From the NCBI RefSeq assembly GCF_026151205.1, contig NC_087083.1, positions 13,328,944-13,392,943 of the forward strand: a DNA stretch of 64,000 nt, written 5' to 3'. The first letter of the stretch is position 1. Every line of letters begins with the position of its first letter. Below the pieces are notes generated by a model. The model had not been told where the DNA came from. It made no database searches and saw only the letters and a list, made by a program, of their open reading frames with translations. Shown here piece after piece: positions 10,379 to 21,600 of the stretch. This stretch comes from Bolinopsis microptera. Taxonomy: Eukaryota > Ctenophora > Tentaculata > Lobata > Bolinopsidae. Position numbers and translations under genes: made by a program.

Positions 10379-13300
10379 AATATTTCAGTGGATGTGTATT
10401 AGCGACAACAATCTTCAATTATATAATACAGCAGGAAACTGTCAAAAGTGTTTGGAGCAATTTAATAAGATTGCTACATATACTTTAATAATCAACTTAT
10501 CTGCTTTCCCGTATCGACGTGTCTTTTCTAGACCAATAGTAGGATTTTATTTGTATAACAGTGTCTGCAACAATATTTAGGGAGCTTATCACACCTGACA
10601 CCACTCTACCTGCTGTAATGAAGATAATATTACCCTTGTTGTTCATACTGATAATATAGAAATTGTAAATAATTGCATTTAACTGACTGACCAACTGAAT
10701 TACTGACTGGCTTGCGTGTAATTGCAAATAATCACAAATAATATCACATTCATGTGACTATGTGCATTATACCTTTAACAATGTTGGTAATGTAATGGCC
10801 CACTGGCCCTCAGTCTTCACCTCATTCAGACACAATAGAAGGAGGGCGAGGCGTGTGCAATTGATGATTCTCCTGTTTTATTTTTGCATGTGACAGTTTG
10901 ATCACATGGTCTTCTCATCCAGCCAACCTGTTAACAATAAGCAGTGGCCTTTAGCACTTGAAAACCCCTCAGGGCAATTTCACAGTGACGGATGTGACGA
11001 TTTTGTCATTTTTTAGTTCAAACAAACGGTATACCACTTGTATATTTCTATTATTTGCTATTATTTGCTATTATTTGCTATTATTTGCTATTATTTGCTA
11101 TTATTTGCTATTATTTGCTATTATCATGCTGTGTAGTCTGTATCCAGCTTTGTAAGTACTTAAATACACAAAAAGAGTGAACATTACTTACTTTACCACG
11201 TTACTGTAACTTCTAACAGTACACTATAACATTACTTTACCACGTAAATTTGAAAAGATATTATGTCTAACATTGTGCTGATATACTTTTTTCAAATTTT
11301 CCACTTTGCAGTTTTATTGTGTTCAATGACCCTAATTCTACATTTTTCCCAATTTTTTGCCCTCAAAATCATCCATGAAATCAGCCAAAATTGTTCATTT
11401 TAAGCCCCTCAAAAACATCACTCTAAGGGCAGTAATAATTTCTCTGCTTGTACAATTGCTTATTCTGATAAAATTATCACATACTCTTTTACATATTGTC
11501 TTCAAGTCTAACCCAAAATTAAAACCTTGATTTACCGCCAACACCAATTCATCAGGGTTAAATCTTTTCCCAAAAACAACGGTAATATGAGGGTTTTACT
11601 GTACATTCTAATGTATTTTAATACCTTATATTATACCTTATATTATTAATTTTCTCAGTAGGGTGCACTGCTAACAGTCCTATGATCTGATTTGTGGCAT
11701 CCTTTACAGCACCATTTAACCTCTTATATAGCAGTTTATTAATATAATGTTTAATTATTCATTGTTGTATAAAACTTTTATCAAAGTTCACTCCAACACA
11801 CTGCTGCGACCATTTTCAAAAAAGTTTTATTGGTTTTGCTTTAAAAAAAGGTATCAATTTATCTAACCCCGCTTACATTGTATTGCTATTATTTGCTATT
11901 ATTTGCTATAATTTGCTATAATTTACTATTAATTGCTATTAATTGCTATTTATTGCTATTTATTGCTATTTATTGCTATTTATTGCTATTAATTTCTATT
12001 AAAGTATGTTTCTATTATTTGCTATTATTTGCTATTATTTGCTATTATTTGCTATTATCATGCTGTGTAGTCTGTATCCAGCTTTGTAAGTACTCAAATA
12101 CACAAAAAGAGTGAACATTACTTACTTTACCACGTTACTGTAACTTCTAACAGTACACTATAGTCTATAACATTACTTTACCACGTAAATTTGACAAGAT
12201 ATTATGTCAAACATTGCGCTGATATATTTAAATAAGTGATGTCAGGCATATTGCTTCAAAACTCAATAAATTTAACTCAAGTTTCAGAATTCACAATTAA
12301 AAACTTTAGCCCCTGGTATTTTATTGTGTTATTATATTGTTTTCATATCATTATTTAATATTATACCTATCTAACATTATACTTACTCAGGGGCTTGAGC
12401 TTAGGATGGTGTTTCATTGAGTTAGAATACAAAACCTGGTACCGACAGGAATTGAAAAATTGAGACTCTGGAAAATTTAAAATTAGACTTTCCGGGTTCC
12501 TTGAGCAGTACCCCGACACCCCTCCTGTTACGGGATAAACATCAGCAAACAACAACTCAATATTGAGCTGGAGGTGGATGTCACCAAAACGTACGTTAAT
12601 CCGCTAGCGTTTAATCATCAATTATTAATTATTATCTATTATTGGCAAATAATTATTATTATTACCAATTATTATTATTAACTGTCATAATTTCAAAAAA
12701 ATTCAGTGCCTGGCATCAGACTCGCTTTCAAACAGACAACTTTCACTTGTTTTCAAAGAGACATGTGACCTGGTGAAGCTGTTCCCAGCTCAAAACATTG
12801 ATGGTTTAGTCTTGATATTTGGCCGGTGTCACATAACTTGGGCATGTTAAAGATTAGCCATTCACCCAGAACGTTTTAGATATAGGTAAGATATTAGAAT
12901 ATTGATTTATTTGGTCAATAGTAATACATGTTTTATGGTATTCTTATATGTCGAGTTACTATTTCTTTCGAGTTACTATTTCTTATTCTGAGTATTTGAT
13001 AAACCTCAGATGCCCTCTAATACAAATCAAGAAATGGCCAAGGGACTCACACAATGAGTGGAGGTCAACTTTAGAAAAGAGTACCCCAGTCCGATATCCT
13101 TTGTGGCAACGGAATGGTTGGCAGACGCGGAACATCAGTATCCACATGGAGCATGTTCGCCACGTAGGGGAATACAGAATCGGTATCCGTAGGCTCTCTG
13201 TCGCCGATTTTGTAGGTTTGTCTAAGTTTTGCATTGACTAATTTAATGTTTCAAACTTCGATATTAACAAATTATCAAAGTTACGTGGAATTTTTACCTA

Positions 13301-13858
13301 AAATTGTGTGGCAGTTTTCTACTGCTAGATTTTCCTCCTTGCGTACAGTAAAAGTATGCTAATGTTATCAGTTCGCGCGGAACGCGCAATTGCGCGCGCG
13401 TTCTGTGCAATAATATTTAATGTATGATAATTTTAGGTTCCACGAGTGTCCTGCATAAAAGATTGTCAATCGTGACGAGAAAGCGAACGGTAGGACCTTG
13501 AACGAAAAATCGAAGAAGACACAGAATTTTAGCTAGTATATTCGTAGGGTTACAATATTACAAAAATGTGGGACTGGTCCTGGACTCAAAAGGGATAAAT
13601 TTCGAGATTATTTTACATTGACATTCTTTGTTCTACCACACCTGCCGACAGTGCACACGGTCGGCTGTCATTGTTACTTGTTAATTACCTTTTATTGTGC
13701 AAGGACTGAAATTATTATATTGTGTCATGGGATGAGGGCCAATGGGCCATCACATTATTTAAAGTGTAGTGAATGTAAATTTGTGATTTAAGTTGCTACA
13801 AGTCGTGATTATCATAGTGTGCCACTGTCTCCATGTAATGAAACAGGTGTATGATTTG
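10379..13858. other. element interior, right side: duplicated microsatellite blocks, no gene recognised
   Basis: Contains (gctattattt)n runs at about 11048-11125 and 11880-12057. Each is followed by the same ~130-170 bp text (catgctgtgtagtctgtatc...), at 11126 onward and 12059 onward, so a block of ~0.9 kb has been duplicated. A GC-rich palindromic patch (cgcgcggaacgcgcaattgcgcgcgcgtt) lies near 13375. Several small ORFs (for example 12948-13241) show no domain and overlap opposite-strand ORFs of equal size. Confidence 0.6.
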
Positions 13859-14439
13859 ACTAAATGAATTAGACGTCAGATAAAACAATGCCATAAATTG
13901 AACAACTGTACAATTAGAACATACAAAGAGGTTTTGGTATCATCTCTCACTTTTCCTTGCAAAGAGAAACTTTTAGGAGAAACCGATCCAAACATTATAC
14001 TTATAGTTGCATGTGACACTGTATCACTTTCTATATTAATATAGAAGCCGCATGAGAGTGCAGTATAAGTGATTATAAATACCAAGCTCGTTGGACCAGG
14101 TGAGCTCCCATGCTTGTGAAACTAAATGTGAATTTGCGTGTGATGTGAGTGTAACTGTAAAATAAAAGATATAAGCATTGGTCTCTTACTTATTAAAGTG
14201 CTCGTCTGTTGAGCTAGTTGTCTCATCTCTCACTTTTCCTTGCAAAGAGAAATCTTTAGGAGAAACTCAACCAATCAGACACAGCTTTTTGACCCACGTG
14301 ATATGCTCCTTGGTCACGTGACAGGTTTCAACAGCCAACTAGACACTGTTCTGCAGCTCACGTGACGGTTTTAAACCAATCAGAAGGTCGAGCAGAATAT
14401 ATACTGTTTCGGGGTGAGATTCAACCCTGATATACTACT
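13859..14439 (-). repeat. right terminal inverted repeat
   Basis: Inverted partner of 927-1507. It ends CCCTGATATACTACT directly before the GTTCTA target duplication at 14440-14445. Confidence 0.85.
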
Positions 14440-14445
14440 GTTCTA

Positions 14446-15143
14446 TAACTATTTTAATTTTACTTTTGGAGATAGACCCCAGCCGGTAGGATTTGCTGGG
14501 ACTTAATGTTTTACCCATTACCGGGTGATACTCGACGACTCGTGAAATTGCAGAAATATAATATTCGTTTCAAATATTAAAGACCGGCGCGCGCGTCGCC
14601 ATTCGCCGCGTCTTGGTAGGTTTTAAACCTACAATTAATGACAAACCATGTATTTATTAACGGGTGATACTCGTAAAATATCTATTCCATACCGTCGACG
14701 AGTCCAACTCGGCGCGCGTCCTGGTAGTTTGTAAACATACAATGTATTTAGCGAGATGCGTTACTGGACCTGGGTTACTGGGCCGCGCTCAGCCTGTCAT
14801 TCCGCCAAATCTTTATTCATTAATTATTAATGAACATAATAGCCTGGGGTCCTCAGGTAAGACCTGGGCCGCGCATCAAATAATGCAAATGCTTCTCGCA
14901 ACCACATCTTCGTTAGATCGGCGAGATGCGCTATTGGGCCCCGCCGAACTGAGAAGCTAGGTAAATAACGCGCGAAACTCATCGACGATGTTATTAATTC
15001 GAATGAATATTATATCACCCGTTTCTTGATTATTTTTGCTAGAATAAAGAAAAATCCTTTGTTTCATAGTAAATCGTTAAAACTTTGCAATGAAATACTC
15101 AAACTAAAACGAGACAATAACTTAGAAAAAACGTGTGACAAGT
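14446..15143 (+). repeat. direct repeat copy 2, remainder
   Basis: Continues the repeat at the point where copy 1 has position 305. It is co-linear with 305-908 except for one insertion of 94 bp at 14775-14868. No gene. Confidence 0.85.
14775..14860 (+). mobile_element. 86-bp MITE with 8-bp target duplication
   Basis: Begins TTACTGGGCCGCGCT and ends CTCAGGTAA. It is flanked by gacctggg (14767-14774 and 14861-14868), present once at the matching place in copy 1 (626-633). Two relatives lie at 44999-45165 and 45468-45541. The 8-bp duplication suggests a hAT-type transposase in trans; that is inference. Confidence 0.8.
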
Positions 15144-15627
15144 CTGGCAAAAACTTATAACAAAAAACAAAAGCTATCAACATTTACATAATTTATTTTT
15201 ATTATTGTAACCTATAAAACTAACCAGCTGAATGCATAAAGACTGGGAAATTTTAACCTAAATACGAAACCGTGCAGCAGTTTTATGTTTTACTGCACCA
15301 ATTACATTTTAGTAGGTCATGAATAAGAAAACATGATTGATTGATCCAGAAACTAAAACCCTAAATCAACTATCAGCCTATGTGTTTAGCTCTAACAAAT
15401 AAATGCTAATCAAACAGATCTTAACAGAACAATTCAATCTTCCATCTTTGCCCCATATTATTTATCTAGATTTCAGGTCGTTAGTAAACAGTTCAAATAA
15501 CTCTGGGTCACGGTGTGCAGTACTGTGTTTAACGTGACGTCACACATCTGATGATATCATGTGACGTCACACTTCTCAGCCCGATATGACGTCACCATCT
15601 CTCGTGACGTCACAATCTCACGTGACG
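15144..15627. other. 3' flank of ERO1
   Basis: No gene. The complement of tttatt at 15192-15197 gives an AATAAA on the minus strand that could be the ERO1 polyadenylation signal. A cluster of TGACGTCA palindromes fills 15535-15630. Confidence 0.5.
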
Positions 15628-15630
15628 TCA
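15535..15630. promoter_or_regulatory. cluster of five TGACGTCA (CRE-type) palindromes
   Basis: TGACGTCA occurs at 15535-15542, 15562-15569, 15587-15594, 15605-15612 and 15623-15630. The last one overlaps the ERO1 stop codon (15628-15630). TGACGTCA is the classical CREB/ATF site. The spacing (27, 25, 18, 18) is irregular, so this is not a clean tandem repeat. Function is not shown. Confidence 0.5.
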
Positions 15631-18600
15631 CAGTTCCCCACGAGTAAAGGTATTAAATAAGTTTTCCTGTTTCCTGTCCGATTCCTCGGGTGGTCCTGCT
15701 TCCTCTTTGTAGTCCATCTGATCCTTGAACACTTTGACGTAGTGTAAAGAGTGGGATAACCTGGGGTCACGTGATGTTATTAACATTGTTATTTGTTTGC
15801 ATTGCATTGTTAACATTTTTAACAACAAATTTTAATGTCACTGACAATCTCGGTAAATTAAATTTTTCTGGCAAATAGCGAACAAACTTAAGTGGCAAAA
15901 CATATTACATGGGTCCTGATTTTAATTAATATCATTTAGTGTCTCGGTATAAATTAACAAATTAATGGCAAAACAAATTAAAAAAGAATATAATTAAACT
16001 AACTGATTAAAAGCGTTGAACAGAGTCACAACTTCTCCCCTCTCCAAATTAAGATTCTCAGGTTTCCCTCCGCTAAATAAGATCTTAAGTGCAGTTCCCA
16101 GACCTCGTATCTGCGAAGCGAAATTATTGAATATTGGTCAGTCATATCCAGTGAATTTATTAATGGAGGAAACAATATGCTTTGAAAAGTTTCAATTTTT
16201 TAATCGTCATGAGATGTGGTAATTGATCATTGAACATACCTGTATTTTGCCCCATAATCTGCACTTGTCACATGTTACACAGTCCATTATCTGGGATATG
16301 TTCCGGAAATGAACCAGAAATTCATTCAGGATCTCCTCGGCAGCTGGGCCTGTAATTATCATAATTCAACATTAAATTAAGTTAAATTATAACAAGGGAA
16401 TCACTGACATTTTCGCCATTGACGACAATTTGTTTTTCTGGGAGATAAGTTGACAAAAATTTTCCGCCATATTTGCATTTTTAATTATCACAGTCCCACA
16501 ATCACCCAATCACCAATTATTCCACAATTACCCAATTACCAAGTATTCCATAATTACCCAATTACCAATTATTCCACAATTACCAATTATTCCACAATTA
16601 CCAAATTACCAATTATTCCACAATTACCCAATCACCCCACCTTTGAAAAGCTGTTCCTCGTCGAAAGTATCAGGACATGAGAGCAGCCCCTCAACAATAC
16701 TGATAGTATTTTCTTTAGTCTTGATATCCTCCTCCGGCTTACCCGTATGGAAATCCCACCTTTTCCACAGCGGCAGAGCCTGGTGTGTTATTAGGAGTTA
16801 ATTAATGCTAATTATGCTAATTATGTCACGTGATGAGGGCAGTAAGTGGTCACGTGATATATGATTATGATGATTGTAAGTATTTTATGGGCATCTTTTC
16901 ACAAGTCAACAAGTCAACAAGTCAACAAGTCAACAAGTCAACAAGTCAACAAGTTAACAAGTCAACAAGTCAACAAGTCAACAAGTCAACAAGTCAACAA
17001 GTCAACAAGTCAACAAGTCAACAAGTCAACAGAGCACTAACCTCAACATACAAAACTTCTGGAAGTTTCTTTCTAGAAGCTTCTAGAAAGAAACTTAGTA
17101 CCACTAACCTTAGTTATGGCTCTCATTTCAACGAGATACACAAAGTACAGGTTCTTCAGCCAGTGTGGCCCCTCTCCAGCAGTGGATTCCGGTAAAAACC
17201 TTCTGGTAAATTCTGCCAAGTTAGGTCCCCACTTCTGTCCGAAAAAATCTGAAGACATTATATATACAAAATCAAAAAATCAAAATCAAAAATAAATAAT
17301 CAGCGATATGAGAAATCAATTGAATTAGCGTATCTTTGAATTTACGAATTTTACTGTTTAGGGCAAAATAGGCCGTATATAAATACCCCGTATTAAATAC
17401 GGAGTATTTAGCAAATATTTATTAAATACGGGGTATTTAGCAAATATCCTAACCTTGTACTGGGTACTTAGCAGCTAGATGTATGCTGATTGAGGAATGT
17501 AATCCCGAGACTGCTCTAAAGAATACACGCTTCTCTTTACACATATAGTTGATTGACTTGTGTGTCAGATCTAGAAATAAACTGTCTTTCTTCGGTCTGA
17601 AACAAATAAAAAATTATTACAAATAAAAGTTATTATTATAATAATATTATTATTAAAAGACTTAAAATTGAAGAGAACTTGTGCAGCTCTTCTTTAAAAG
17701 GCTGAGACAAATTTTGGTTAAATAATTTTAAACAGCAGATCTCTTCCAGAGATTGTGCTGTTGTCGATATACAGGACTTATTGTCACGTTATAATAAATT
17801 AATCAAACAATTAGTTAATTGATTACAATTTCAAAATAATTTGAGTTCTTATGAAGCTTTTTTACTTTATTAAGGTAAGAAACAAAATTTAGTATCCATG
17901 ATATTAAAAACAATGAACATTTGTTTCGGAATAGAACATTGAATACGTATGATATGTTTGGATTCATTACAAATTTCGGATAAAATTCATCTTGGTAAAA
18001 AATGTATTGCGGTAGCTAAGCTTCTGATGAATTGCGTTGAATTCGGAAGTTAACTCATCAAGATCACAATGCTATCATAATTCGTTATGTGAATATAATT
18101 ACATTTTAAACGAATTTTCTGGACTCCACCCGTGAGATTGCTAATATTTATTAAAATGTTGTTCTGTTGATTTTAATAAAAGTTATAAAATATGAGGCAC
18201 TGTGAACCGCCAAGGTGATTCTGAATTCTCCCTGAAGAACTTGAAATTGAATTCAAGTTCATGTGATATTGGGACTAATGCAATCATATTTTCTGCATTT
18301 AGCCCTCTAATTTCTCACGACGCACCTGCAAGGCAATTAAGATAACACATTAGTCGTCTAGATAAGGACGACGAAAGTTCCAAGTTTTGGGCGGTGAAAA
18401 TGTTCCACAGACTAGCCGGGGTGCTTTAAAATATAAGGGTTGCTCTAATATTGATTCAGTCTGTCACTGAGCTGAGAGTCCTTACACGACCCAACCAGCT
18501 CATGAGATCCATTCAAACCTCCAAAGGAGAACGCTTCTCTGCTTTAATTCGAGTAGTTTTTCTGTTATAACAACAAACACTTTTCTATTCTATTATTTTA

Positions 18601-21600
18601 GAAATTTTCCCTTTATTCCCTACGGTATTGTAGCCATCTCATCACAGTCTTTCTTATTAGGTTTCAAAATAATCTTAACCATGGCCGTTAGTTCTATTCG
18701 TCTGACAGTTCTGGTGACGTTGCTCTTAGGGATCTCTCAAGCTTCAACCAGCTGGTTCACACCTAGGTCCGTTATAAACTAGCTTACAAACTAGCTTGAA
18801 AATTAGTTTCGTTATAAAAGAGCCTGAGTGGAGTTGGGTTAAAAACATATAAGAGATACGATGATTTAACTTGTAGAAGCTTTCAATAAACATGTGTTAA
18901 TCGTCGTCAGCTGAATGTGATGTGGTGGACAATGCTTATATGTGATTGAGTGGTGTCAGGGATGGAGGGTGGGGGAGGTGTGGGTGGGAAAGTGAAAATT
19001 ACAGTACAATGTCAATAAAAATTTAGTCTTCTGTTGAGGTTGAGAAGGAAATGCCAGATGGTCTGGACTTTAAGGATTTGGCAATTTTAGGAAGAATGGG
19101 GTCCCAGAGGGAGCTACATTTGGGTGCGCGGTCTGTTCTGTTCATAGCTGGTTGTCGTATTTGTATAGCTGCGTGTTCTGTGAGGTCAAGTTGGGAGCGT
19201 GAGGTGAGGGATTTGAGGACTTCGATGTTGTTCCAGGAGATGGTGTGGCCGGTGGTCAGGGCATGATGTGCAGGGGCTGATTTGATTCTGTCTGTGGATT
19301 CGTCGATGGCGTTGTTGAGTCTGTAACATCGTTCGTGTTCTTTCATGCGGTGGACCAAGGGTCTGTAGGTCTGTCCGGCGTATTTGGAGGGGCACTGTGA
19401 GCAGGATATTTCGTAGATGGTGTTGGGAGTGAGGTGAGTAGGGGGTGTGGTCTTCGTTTTGGTGAGGAGGTTGCGGAGGGAGGTAGCAGAGGAGTGGGTG
19501 ACTTTGATGTCGTGTTGTCCGAGTATCTTGGAGATGGGTTTGGATAGGGAGGGATGGAAAGGAAGAGAAACACTAAGGGCATGTTCACGGGTCTGTCGGT
19601 TGAATGAGGCTAGGGATTGGTGGCGAGAGGGGTTGGTGAATTTCCGTTGTACTTCGTCCATGATGGTGGTGATGCGGTGAGGAGGGAAGCCGTTCTGGAG
19701 GCAAACGTGTCGTACTGTCTGGAGTTCGTCGTCAAGGTGTTGGGGTGAGCAGATGTTGTGGGCTCTTCTGGTCAGTGATCGGATGACTGCGTTCTTAGAT
19801 GAGTTGGTGGTGCAGGAGGAGTACTTGGTGTAGAGGTTGGTGTGGGTGGGTTTTCTGTAGACTGATGTGGATTTGTCAGGGTGGATGAGAACGTCAAGGA
19901 AGGGTATAGTTCCGTCTGTAGAGGGATGTTCTTGGGTAAAGTTGAGGTCTTCAGTAAGGGAGTTAAGGAATGTAAGGAAGGATTCTGCGTGGTTTCTGTC
20001 TCTGAAAGATCCAAGGCCGTCGTCAACGAAATGGGAGTAAGTGTTCGGAGGGTCAGGACATGAGGATAAAGCTAAGGTCTCGATTTCAGCAAGGCGGATT
20101 TCAGCTAGTTCAACAATGAGGGGGGATCCCATTGTACCACCTTCGTCTTGGGAGTAGAAGGAGCCGTTGAATTCAAGGTATGAGTTGTCAAGGCAAAAGT
20201 TGATAAGGGAGCCTATGGTGGTGGTGGTGACATTGGAGGGAAGACGAGAGGGGTTCTGTTCAAAGGAGGAGATGACAGTTTTGAGGGCTAGGCGCATGTC
20301 ACAGGAGGTGTACAAGGATTGGACGTCTAAGGAGGCGTGGTAGTGGAAGGAGGGATTGAGAGAGGAGTCGAAGCGATGTTTGAAGTCGGAAGAGTCTTTG
20401 AGGCGTAAGGGGTTCTGGGCTAGGGGTTTGAGGAAAGATGCGAGGACTTTGTGGAGGGCTTGGAGGGGGGTGTTGTAGAAGCTGACTACGGGACGGATAG
20501 GTGCGCCGGGTTTGTGTATCTTAGGTTGTCCGTAAAGTTGAGGCCATCTAGGATGTAGGTTGCGCATCTTGTGGTATAGGTCGGTCGTGATCTTCTTGTC
20601 GGTGTGTAGTTTCTTGAGGACTTTCTGTAGTTTAGTGGTAACGGATTGAGTGGGGTCTTTCGTTAAGAGGGTGTAACTACCTGAGGATAAGTGGTCGGTA
20701 ACTTTGGTTATGTATTGATCGTGAGTCAGTACAACAGTGGCGTTGCCCTTATCAGCAGGAAGAAATTTCAATTCAGATTTCTTAGATTTTAAAGATTTAA
20801 GAGCGGTACGTTGTTGTGGAGTCAAATTGTCGGTGGTCATGTCACGTTTATTGTCAAATTTAGATAATACAGAGGTGACCTGATATGTGGCTGAGGCTTC
20901 CATGCCTTCTCCTAGTTGTTTAGTGATATTCTGTATGAGGGGAGCCAGGTCGGGGGTAGGATCTGAGGTGGGTGTCGGGACAAACTTCAGTCCAAGGGAG
21001 AGGACGTCAGTTTCAGCTGTGGAGAGGGTCTGTCCAGAGAGGTTGATCACTGTTTTGGCTGTGGTGTCTTTCTTGGGGGTAGGTGAGGTCTTGAGGAGGG
21101 GACCATGAAATGTGGGAGAGGGTATGTCGAGCGTTTTAAGAGTGTCGTTAAAAGAGCCTCTTTTTCTTTAGAGTGATGAAAGTTTAAAAGAATATCAATG
21201 AAACGATCACATAATCATTTCTCCCATAATCTTATTTTGAGTACCAAGTACTTTAGGGGGTTAAATTTGAAGATTAACTTTTTTAAATAAATCTTCAGCT
21301 TCCCCGACCAACCTAGCAAAAACGGTATCTACTGGCACCGTTCCGAACTGGGGTACCGCATGGGGGAGAACTTCCAGCTGACCATGAACATTGCCTGGGG
21401 GAGCACACCCCAGTATGAGGGCATGATCTTAGAGGGGAACCTCCAGTTCTTCTTGGCTGGTTCAGTATATATTACTGGAACAAACCTCTTCCACGTTGCA
21501 ACTGGCGGAATTAAAGTCAGTGCACTTCGAGGTAATACTTTGCAATATCTGCAGGATTGAAAACATGCCATTTGAAGTAGCATATTTTTTTCAGTATTAA

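Larger units (their letters stand above)
927..14439. mobile_element. 13.5-kb TIR element with 6-bp target duplication (Polinton/Maverick-like by structure)
   Basis: The termini are long inverted repeats that begin AGTAGTATATCAGGG and end with its complement CCCTGATATACTACT. A perfect 6-bp duplication (GTTCTA) flanks the element, and the paralogous copy at 287-908 shows the site without it. Long TIRs, an AG start and a 6-bp duplication are established traits of Polinton/Maverick elements. However, no protein-primed DNA polymerase, retroviral-type integrase, ATPase or capsid gene can be read between the TIRs. The interior holds a CR1-like LINE, a zinc-finger ORF and repeat-rich DNA. It is either a non-autonomous or gutted Polinton, or another superfamily with a 6-bp duplication. 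The boundaries are firm; the class is inference. Confidence 0.8.

Noticed and set aside
12948-13241. 97-codon ORF in the TIR element as a transposase remnant
   Set aside because: No motif recognised and a similar-sized ORF lies opposite; unsupported.
287-15143. Direct repeats 287-908 and 14446-15143 as LTRs of one retrotransposon
   Set aside because: The element between them has its own inverted termini and a target duplication inside copy 2, and copy 1 shows the empty site, so the direct repeats belong to the target, not to the element.
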